NCBI GenBank assembly: GCA_001797415.1
Contig: MGPL01000042.1
Location: 1 to 15,975, forward strand
DNA length: 15,975 bases
Reading direction: 5' to 3'
Origin: Deltaproteobacteria bacterium GWA2_55_10
Lineage (GTDB): Bacteria; Desulfobacterota; GWC2-55-46
Positions 1-4,818 of this stretch are shown here, in pieces (within the stretch, counting starts at the first letter, position 1; every line of letters starts with the position of its first letter). The notes below the pieces were generated by a model that saw only the letters and a program-made list of their open reading frames with translations, was not told the DNA's origin and did not search any database. A program made the position numbers and the translations under genes.

Positions 1-121
1 CGCGATATTAGAAAGCGCCTTGAATATCAATGGGGGTATGGTCTTGGGCCGGCAGAATCAGGAAGGATGTATCCGGGGTGTGCTAACCCTGCTAATTATA
101 TCAGGTCAGGCGGAAAATGGC

Positions 122-136
122 AGCCCCGCGGGGGCT
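122..136 (-). terminator. Weak GC hairpin after rpe (possible terminator)
   Basis: A 6-bp all-GC-rich stem (agcccc / ggggct, 3-nt loop) lies 7 nt beyond the rpe stop in the direction of transcription. On the minus strand it is followed by GCCATTTTCC, only a short T run, so termination is possible but weak. I see no gene in bases 1-143 beyond it. Confidence 0.3.
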
Positions 137-143
137 TATGTCT

Positions 144-806
144 TCAGGCCTTTACGGATGAGAGCCTTCTTTTCATCTCGCCTATGGTGGCGGCGTAGTC
201 GGGGATGGAGAATACGCCGGAGCCCGAGACAAAGACGTCGGCGCCGGCAGAGGCGACCTCGGCTATGTTGCCGGCCTTTATGCCGCCGTCCACCTCGAGC
301 TCGATCCGTCTGCCCGAGGCCGAGATCATCTCGCGCACCGTCCTTATCTTGGCGAGGCTCGACGGGATGAAGCCCTGGCCGCTGAAGCCGGGGTTTACGG
401 ACATGACGAGTATCAGGTCAACGTCGTCCATTATGGCCTCGAGGGCGCCTGCGGGCGTGCCGGGGTTCAAGGACACGCCAGCCTTCAAGCCGTGCCCCTT
501 TATGGCCTGCACCGTCTTGTTGAGATGCCTGGTCGCCTCGACGTGGACGGTTATTATGGAGCTCCCGGCCCTGGCGAACTCGTCTATGTATCTCTCCGGC
601 TCCTCTATCATGAGGTGCACGTCGAGGGGCAGCCCCGTGGCCCTTCTTATCGCCTCCACAACAAAGGGGCCTATGGTAATGTTCGGCACGAACCTGCCGT
701 CCATGACGTCGACGTGGACGTAGTCGGCGCCGGCCCTCTCTATGGCGTTGAGCTCTTCGCCGAGCCTGGTGAAATCAGCTGAAAGTATTGATGGGGATAT
801 CTTCAT
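144..806 (-). CDS. rpe: Ribulose-phosphate 3-epimerase
   Basis: This 220-residue protein interconverts D-ribulose 5-phosphate and D-xylulose 5-phosphate in the cytoplasmic pentose phosphate or Calvin pathway. It is a full-length TIM barrel of the usual family size. Visible motifs are KISPSILSADF at the N-terminus, VHVDVMDGRFVPN (residues 30-42, with metal/catalytic H31, D33 and D36), DVHLMIEEPE (H64), SVNPGFSGQGF (136-146, phosphate loop) and EVDGGI (171-176, catalytic D173). I chose the ATG at 806 because the family begins MKISPSI and a GAGG Shine-Dalgarno motif lies about 8 nt upstream; the longer frame to 842 adds 12 unconserved residues. It is co-oriented with nrdJ but separated from it by a 160-bp folded repeat, so co-transcription is uncertain. 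Upstream, a TGGACA hexamer near 870 could be a weak -35, without a good -10. Confidence 0.96.
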   Translation of the reverse strand: MKISPSILSADFTRLGEELNAIERAGADYVHVDVMDGRFVPNITIGPFVVEAIRRATGLPLDVHLMIEEPERYIDEFARAGSSIITVHVEATRHLNKTVQAIKGHGLKAGVSLNPGTPAGALEAIMDDVDLILVMSVNPGFSGQGFIPSSLAKIRTVREMISASGRRIELEVDGGIKAGNIAEVASAGADVFVSGSGVFSIPDYAATIGEMKRRLSSVKA

Positions 807-875
807 CGGGCCGCCTCGAATGCATTGTGGATTGAGGCTCAATCTTTAACAGATTTGGAGGGCGTTGTCCACTCC

Positions 876-1035
876 TAACAGAAATGTTGAAAAAGTCCAT
901 CCATGGCTTTTTCAACTACGGTTTGGCCGAAGTGAATTCGGCCAAACCTCACAAATCGCTCGCCCTAACAGGTCTCGCGATTCGGCAATCCATCCATGGA
1001 TTGCCTTAGCAGGTTGTTTTTCAACACCCTGCTAA
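876..1035. repeat. Folded intergenic repeat, copy 1
   Basis: This non-coding element fills the gap between nrdJ and rpe and has a second copy at 8827-8985. The two align almost without gaps (offset 7950 after one early indel), with about 116 of 140 positions identical by eye. It carries a string of hairpins: 886-916 (10 bp plus 4 bp after a bulge), 920-948 (11 bp, perfect, loop agtgaat), 984-1005 (about 10 bp) and 1008-1033 (imperfect). Its ends are imperfect inverted repeats built on TGTTGAAAAA. Its right edge touches the nrdJ stop codon. No ORF inside looks real. It is probably a MITE-like or REP-like dispersed element; the family is not identified. Confidence 0.85.
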
Positions 1036-2766
1036 TCAGCAGTAGAGCGGGCTCTTGCACGTGAGCACCTGCTCGGCCCTTGTCCCGGACCTGTAGACGG
1101 TTATGCCCTTGCACCCGAGCCGCCATGCGGCGAGGTAGGCCTCTCTCACGTCCTCGACGGCAGCCTCCGGCGGCAGGTTTATCGTCTTCGACACGGCGTT
1201 GTCGGTAAACCTCTGGAACGCTGCCTGCATCTTTATATGCTCTTCCGGCGGTATCTCGTAGGCCGTGACGAATATGTCCTTTATGCGCTCGGGCACCTCG
1301 TCGCGGTCCCTTATGTCGCCGCCCCTCGATATGTGCTCGATGAGGCCTTCGTTGTAGAAGCCCTCTTCCTTCGATACCTCGGCCACGAGCGGGTTGACCT
1401 CCGGGATCCTCACGCCGTTCAATACCTGCCTTATGAAGCTCAGGGAAAAGAAGGGCTCTATTCCGGAGGAGCACCCGGCTATGATGCTCAATGTGCCGGT
1501 CGGCGCGATGGTCGTCACCGTCGCGTTCCTCACCGGGAGGACCCCGGGAGAGTCGAAGACGCTCCCCCTTATATTGGGGAACGGGCCGCGCTCCGAGGCG
1601 AGAGCGCGAGAGGTCTCCCATGCCTTTTCGCTTATGAACTTCATGAGCTCCTCCGCGAAGAGCAGGCTCTCAGGGCCGCCGTACCTTATCCTCAGACGCA
1701 CGAGCAGGTCCGCGAAGCCCATTACCCCGAGGCCTGTCTTCCTGTTGCCCTTTGCCATCGCGTCTATCTCGGCCGTCGGGTACTTGCTCATCTCTATCAC
1801 GTTATCGAGGAAACGGACGGCGAGGGCGACAACGCGGGAGAGCCTCTCCCAGTCAAAAGACCATCCGCCCCTGTCCTCCCTTACCATGATACCTAAGTTT
1901 ATCGACCCGAGATTGCAGGGTTCATAACTGAGCAACGGCTGCTCTCCGCAGGGGTTTGTGGCCTCGAAGCGCCCGAGGCGCGGGGTGGGGTTTGCCCTCT
2001 CTATCCTGTCGATGAAGAGCACCCCGGGCTCCCCGCTGTGCCACGCGCTCTGTGCCATGATCTGAAAGACCTCCCTGGCCTTGAGCTTTCCGGACGGCGT
2101 CCCTGTCCTCGGGTTGACGAGGCTGTAATGAGAGTCCTCCTCAAGGGCCTTCATGAACTCGTCGGTCACGGCAACGGAGAGATTGAAGTTGGTGAACTCA
2201 GAGGGGTCTTCCTTTACGGTGATGAACCTCAATATGTCCGGGTGGTCGACACGGAGCACGCCCATGTTGGCGCCCCTCCTGGTCCCGCCCTGCTTTATCG
2301 CCTCTGTCGTGGAATTGAATACGCGCATGAAGGAGACGGGGCCGCTGGCGAGGCCGCCCGTGGAGCTTACGATGTCGTCCGAGGGCCTTAATCTTGAGAA
2401 GGAGAAGCCGGTGCCGCCGCCCGACTGGTGTATGAGGGCCGTGTTCTTGACAGAGGTGAATATGGCGTCGAGGGAATCCTCCACCGGGAGGACAAAGCAG
2501 GCGGCAAGCTGCTGGAGCCTCCTGCCGGCGTTCATCAGGGTAGGCGAGTTCGGCAGGAATTCGAGCGAGGACATCATCCGGAAGAACTCCTCCTCAATCC
2601 CCCTTGCCGACCCGGGAGAGCCGAAGAGGGCCTCGGCCTGAGCGATATTGGCCGCGACCCTGCGGAACATCTCCTCGGGAGTTTCCACTACCCTGCCCGA
2701 TTCGTCTTTTTTGAGGTAACGCCTTTCGAGAACGGTCAAGGCGCCAGGGGAGAGCCTGAGAGACAT
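1036..2766 (-). CDS. nrdJ: Adenosylcobalamin-dependent (class II) ribonucleotide reductase
   Basis: This 576-residue enzyme makes deoxyribonucleotides using a cobalamin-generated thiyl radical, so it needs no oxygen. Key residues, numbered from the ATG: C90 (ACFVLPVED) and C284 (EPCNLGS) form the active-site redox pair, and N271, C273 and E275 of NPCGE form the radical loop. The C273-C284 spacing of 11 matches the known class II arrangement. Substrate and fold motifs NSPTLMNAG, QSGGGTGFSFSRLR, GGTRRGANMG and APTGTLSI are present. No N-terminal ATP-cone is visible, and the protein is short for the family. It ends with C570 and C576 (CKSPLYC), possibly the tail that passes electrons from thioredoxin. 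I prefer the ATG at 2766, with GAGG five nt upstream; a GTG at 2772 is possible. It follows tlpA by 65 nt. No cobalamin riboswitch was recognised. Confidence 0.95.
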   Translation of the reverse strand: MSLRLSPGALTVLERRYLKKDESGRVVETPEEMFRRVAANIAQAEALFGSPGSARGIEEEFFRMMSSLEFLPNSPTLMNAGRRLQQLAACFVLPVEDSLDAIFTSVKNTALIHQSGGGTGFSFSRLRPSDDIVSSTGGLASGPVSFMRVFNSTTEAIKQGGTRRGANMGVLRVDHPDILRFITVKEDPSEFTNFNLSVAVTDEFMKALEEDSHYSLVNPRTGTPSGKLKAREVFQIMAQSAWHSGEPGVLFIDRIERANPTPRLGRFEATNPCGEQPLLSYEPCNLGSINLGIMVREDRGGWSFDWERLSRVVALAVRFLDNVIEMSKYPTAEIDAMAKGNRKTGLGVMGFADLLVRLRIRYGGPESLLFAEELMKFISEKAWETSRALASERGPFPNIRGSVFDSPGVLPVRNATVTTIAPTGTLSIIAGCSSGIEPFFSLSFIRQVLNGVRIPEVNPLVAEVSKEEGFYNEGLIEHISRGGDIRDRDEVPERIKDIFVTAYEIPPEEHIKMQAAFQRFTDNAVSKTINLPPEAAVEDVREAYLAAWRLGCKGITVYRSGTRAEQVLTCKSPLYC

Positions 2767-2772
2767 CAGCAC

Positions 2773-2799
2773 CTCGTTTCATAACGGTTATAAAACGAG
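2773..2799 (-). promoter_or_regulatory. 27-bp dyad overlapping the nrdJ ribosome binding site
   Basis: Bases 2773-2779 (ctcgttt) pair with 2793-2799 (aaacgag), and 2781-2785 (ataac) with 2787-2791 (gttat), around a central G. The only non-Watson-Crick position (2780/2792) becomes a U-G wobble in the nrdJ mRNA. The RNA could form an 11-bp stem with a 5-nt loop. The 3' arm ends in GAG of the nrdJ Shine-Dalgarno GAGG, so folding would mask it. As DNA it is a palindromic operator-like site. It does not closely match the NrdR box as I remember it. Promoter elements around it are weak (TTGCCG, 17 nt, TTTTAT). Confidence 0.6.
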
Positions 2800-2831
2800 T
2801 CTATCAGCGCCGCGGCAACGGCGCAACCGCC

Positions 2832-3431
2832 CTAACAGGTCTTGCAGGCGGATTCGTCCTTGCTGAGCTGGGTTATGGCAAGGAGGAGCTGCTCTTCGTT
2901 CATCATGCCGTGGTGCACGTACAAAAGCATGCCGTCTTTTCCTATGAAGTAGGTCCGCGGCATGAAGTTTATCTGGTAGTCGCGCATTATCTGGCCGGTG
3001 GCGTCGAAGCCCGTGGGGAACGTGAGGCCGAACTTCTTGACGAACATGCGGGCGTTCTCCTCGGTGTCGTCGACCGCTATGCCTACGAACTTGACGCCCT
3101 GGCCCTTGAGCTTAGACCAGGCGCTCTCGAATTCCGGCGCCTCGATTCTGCAAGGGCCGCACCAGCTCGCGAAGAAGTTGACGACCACGAGGGAGCCCTT
3201 CATGTCCTCGAGGCTCAAGTCCTTGCCGTCGAAGGTCTTTATCTTGAATGGCGGCGCCTTTACCGGCTCCGCTGGCGCTGGAGAGACTGCCGGGGCAGAT
3301 CTATCGGATTGGGCCGGCCCCGCTTCCTTCCTCTCATCTTTGCCGCAGCCGGCGCAAAGAAAGAAGAGAGCGGTTACGAGCAAGGATGTTGTAAAAAGGG
3401 CGCGAAGGCCCGTTGCATGCGACATCTTCAT
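2832..3431 (-). CDS. TlpA-like thiol-disulfide oxidoreductase, predicted lipoprotein
   Basis: This 199-residue envelope protein of the TlpA/ResA class probably reduces or exchanges disulfides outside the cytoplasmic membrane. Residues 1-29 form a signal peptide with a hydrophobic core (ALFTTSLLVTALFFL) ending CAGC; this lipobox is atypical, with Cys rather than Leu at -3, so lipidation at C29 is likely but unproven. A Pro/Ala-rich linker (35-60) leads to the thioredoxin fold with WCGPC (C91, C94) and a cis-Pro loop MPRT (P158). It ends unusually in a second CXXC, CKTC (C196-C199). I take the ATG at 3431; the ATG at 3425 has a better-spaced GGGGA and is nearly as likely. The promoter at 3452-3480 is its own. 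nrdJ follows 65 nt later, so the two may share a transcript, although this protein should sit on the other side of the membrane. Confidence 0.88.
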   Translation of the reverse strand: MKMSHATGLRALFTTSLLVTALFFLCAGCGKDERKEAGPAQSDRSAPAVSPAPAEPVKAPPFKIKTFDGKDLSLEDMKGSLVVVNFFASWCGPCRIEAPEFESAWSKLKGQGVKFVGIAVDDTEENARMFVKKFGLTFPTGFDATGQIMRDYQINFMPRTYFIGKDGMLLYVHHGMMNEEQLLLAITQLSKDESACKTC

Positions 3432-3451
3432 ATTCCCCGGCTTTTTACGGT

Positions 3452-3480
3452 ATTTTAACCGCTCTCCGGGATATTTACAA
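3452..3480 (-). promoter_or_regulatory. Promoter for the tlpA-like gene
   Basis: On the minus strand TTGTAA (3480-3475) and TAAAAT (3457-3452) are separated by 17 nt, a good fit to a sigma70-type promoter. Transcription would start near 3445, leaving a leader of only about 14 nt to the ATG at 3431 or 20 nt to the ATG at 3425. It lies just after the trxA terminator, which makes tlpA an independent unit. Confidence 0.6.
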
Positions 3481-3489
3481 GAAAAAGGC

Positions 3490-3517
3490 AAAAAAAGGGC
3501 AGGCCGCGAGGCCTGCC
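3490..3517 (-). terminator. Rho-independent terminator of trxA
   Basis: A perfect 8-bp stem (ggcaggcc 3498-3505, ggcctgcc 3510-3517) with a 4-nt loop is followed on the minus strand by C and a run of seven T (3496-3490), then another T-rich stretch. It lies about 130 nt after the trxA stop and before the tlpA promoter. Confidence 0.8.
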
Positions 3518-3548
3518 TCAAAAACCATTTTTAAAAACTCTGTCTTAG

Positions 3549-3648
3549 GCTCCCTAAAAAGCTCCAGATGCATTTGCGTCGTGCTCTTTGCCGTACGCCG
3601 CTTCTGCCGCGACGATGAGAACAAGGCGGATGGATTTTTTGAGCGGCC
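3549..3648. repeat. Possible foldback element after trxA
   Basis: The 100 bases between the trxA stop and its terminator show loose nested symmetry. A left arm (ggctccctaaaaagctcc...) resembles the reverse complement of the right arm (ggccgctcaaaaaatcc...), and an inner cgtcg (3577-3581) faces cgacg (3610-3614). No ORF here looks real. There is no second copy in this window, so calling it a dispersed repeat is an inference. Confidence 0.3.
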
Positions 3649-3974
3649 TAAAGGGCCTTCTCGATGAGTTCCTTGATCTGGCTCTTGGGCACCGCGCCCA
3701 CGAGCTGGTCAACGACCTTGCCGCCCTTGAAGAGTATGAGGGTAGGGATGCCCCTGACGCCGTACCTGCCGGGGGTGGCCGGGTTGTCGTCCACGTTCAT
3801 CTTGGTGACCCTTATCCTGCCGGAGTACTCGTTGGCCATCTCGTCGACGATGGGGGCGATGGCCCTGCAGGGCGCGCACCAGCTTGCCCAGAAATCGACG
3901 AGCGCAGGCACTTCGGATTTGAGCACCATTGTCTCGAAGGTGGAATCTGTAACGTTTGTTATATTCTCGCCCAT
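3648..3974 (-). CDS. trxA: Thioredoxin
   Basis: This 108-residue cytoplasmic thioredoxin is the standard single-domain size with no signal peptide. It reduces protein disulfides and is a plausible electron donor for the NrdJ encoded downstream. The active site is WCAPC (C33, C36), with Ala in place of the more common Gly; this occurs in other thioredoxins. The preceding FWASW block, the buried Asp in ALVDFW (D27) and the cis-Pro in GIPTLILF (P77) are all present. The start is the ATG at 3974; AAGGAG lies 12 nt upstream, a longer spacing than usual. It has its own strong promoter (4069-4097), giving a leader of roughly 88 nt, and ends before a clear terminator. Confidence 0.96.
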   Translation of the reverse strand: MGENITNVTDSTFETMVLKSEVPALVDFWASWCAPCRAIAPIVDEMANEYSGRIRVTKMNVDDNPATPGRYGVRGIPTLILFKGGKVVDQLVGAVPKSQIKELIEKAL

Positions 3975-4068
3975 TTCTATTTACCGCTCCTTTCAGGCAT
4001 TGAATAGCAGTCTCTCTGGAGGCCATAAACCCCGGATTTAACGCTGAGTCCTTGTAAATCCTGTATGA

Positions 4069-4097
4069 AATATAATGCAATGGCCCGGGTGTGTCAA
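4069..4097 (-). promoter_or_regulatory. Promoter for trxA
   Basis: On the minus strand a perfect TTGACA (4097-4092) is 17 nt from TATATT (4074-4069, five of six consensus bases). This is among the best sigma70-type promoters in the window. The predicted start near 4062 gives a leader of about 88 nt before trxA. Confidence 0.7.
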
Positions 4098-4187
4098 CCA
4101 ATTTGTCCCCCCTGACAGAGATATGCCGGCGTCAGTCCATAAATAGCTCCTCAGGGCATCTTTTCTCGACCCGCCGCGCTTTTAGGC

Positions 4188-4216
4188 TTGACAGCAAAAT
4201 GCCTTTTGGTGAAAAT
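4188..4216 (+). promoter_or_regulatory. Possible promoter of the small orphan gene
   Basis: A perfect TTGACA (4188-4193) is followed after 17 nt by GAAAAT (4211-4216, four of six consensus bases). The transcript would begin at about 4223, almost on the ATG at 4226, which would make the mRNA leaderless. The weak -10 keeps confidence low. Confidence 0.35.
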
Positions 4217-4225
4217 ATAGCGACC

Positions 4226-4519
4226 ATGAAGGACGAAGCACTTCTACAATCGCTCGAAGACGCCGCAGCGCGGCTCTCGATAAAACTCTCGTACGAGGAG
4301 CTCAGGAAAGGGGAGGTCGCCTCACACGGCGGCATCTTCTGGCTCAGAGGCGAGAGGAGGATCATTATCCACAGGGGCCTGCCCGCAGCCGAAAGGATAG
4401 AGGTGCTCACGGATATCCTTTCCGGAGTGGACTTCTCAGGCATTCACCTCTTGCCCGAGGTCAGGGAGAGGCTTGAAAAATCCGCCGAGAAGAAGGCGCC
4501 CCAGGCTCTCGAAGCCTGA
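4226..4519 (+). CDS. Small protein of unknown function (97 aa)
   Basis: I cannot name this protein. From the ATG at 4226 it has 97 residues, starting MKDEALLQSLEDAAARL. It has no signal peptide or membrane segment, so it is probably cytoplasmic. The pattern is an N-terminal helix, then LSYEELRKGEVASHGGIF, a beta-hairpin-like WLRGERRIIIHRGLP, and a helix AAERIEVLTDILSG followed by LLPEVRERLEK. The GG-(x)-R-G-E-(x)-I-I core resembles small uncharacterised proteins I remember from deltaproteobacteria, but I know no function. The frame is open to 4091; the extra 45 residues are Ser/Arg-rich and look non-coding. No good Shine-Dalgarno precedes any start: the best is GGTGA, 13 nt before 4226. It is divergent from trxA. 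Confidence 0.75.
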   Translation: MKDEALLQSLEDAAARLSIKLSYEELRKGEVASHGGIFWLRGERRIIIHRGLPAAERIEVLTDILSGVDFSGIHLLPEVRERLEKSAEKKAPQALEA

Positions 4520-4647
4520 AAACGCCATGATTTGACAAGACGATCCCGGAACCGCTGACCGCTCCAGCTCTTTCTTTTTCGCGCCATCTTCCTTAAAAAC
4601 AGCCGGGCATATTGACCGCGACCCCATAACTCCGGGGCCGGTTTCAA

Positions 4648-4676
4648 TTGACTCTGGACCTTGCAAATGCTACTAT
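4648..4676 (+). promoter_or_regulatory. Candidate promoter of the TPR-LolB pair
   Basis: TTGACT (4648-4653) and TACTAT (4671-4676) are 17 nt apart; TATAAC overlaps at 4674-4679 but gives a 20-nt spacer. The leader to the GTG at 4819 would be about 135 nt and would contain the hairpin at 4680-4699. Confidence 0.4.
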
Positions 4677-4679
4677 AAC

Positions 4680-4699
4680 AAACGGCAGAGTAGCCGTTT
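4680..4699 (+). terminator. Short hairpin followed by TTAT
   Basis: A 7-bp stem (aaacggc 4680-4686, gccgttt 4693-4699) with loop agagta is followed by TTATAGT. It could be a weak terminator of the upstream orphan gene or an attenuator-like leader structure; the T run is too short to decide. Confidence 0.3.
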
Positions 4700-4818
4700 T
4701 ATAGTGCCGATTACGTGCAGGGCCGGGGTTCCACAACCGCCATACGGGGATGTTTATGGCGACAGCAAGGCCTCAAACGCCGCAGAACAACGGGCGCACA
4801 GGGCCGCGGAGATAAGCC

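Larger units (their letters stand above)
4520..4818. other. Intergenic region before the TPR gene
   Basis: These 299 bases hold no convincing gene. They contain a candidate promoter (4648-4676), a hairpin (4680-4699) and, at the end, the GGAG ribosome binding site of the TPR gene. A 21-codon frame, 4750-4815, ends three bases before the GTG start; it lacks a clear ribosome binding site and I do not call it. Confidence 0.5.

Noticed and set aside
86..96. 11-base match accctgctaat shared with the right end of repeat copy 1 (1026-1036)
   Set aside because: Too short to support a repeat remnant, and the flanking bases do not align.
2773..2831. Cobalamin riboswitch before nrdJ
   Set aside because: The gap is only 65 nt, too short for the aptamer, and no B12-box-like sequence was recognised; only the dyad is present.
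4750..4815. 21-codon frame ending three bases before the TPR gene's GTG
   Set aside because: It has no clear ribosome binding site and its composition (QTPQNNGRTGPRR) is unremarkable; such frames arise easily by chance in GC-rich DNA.
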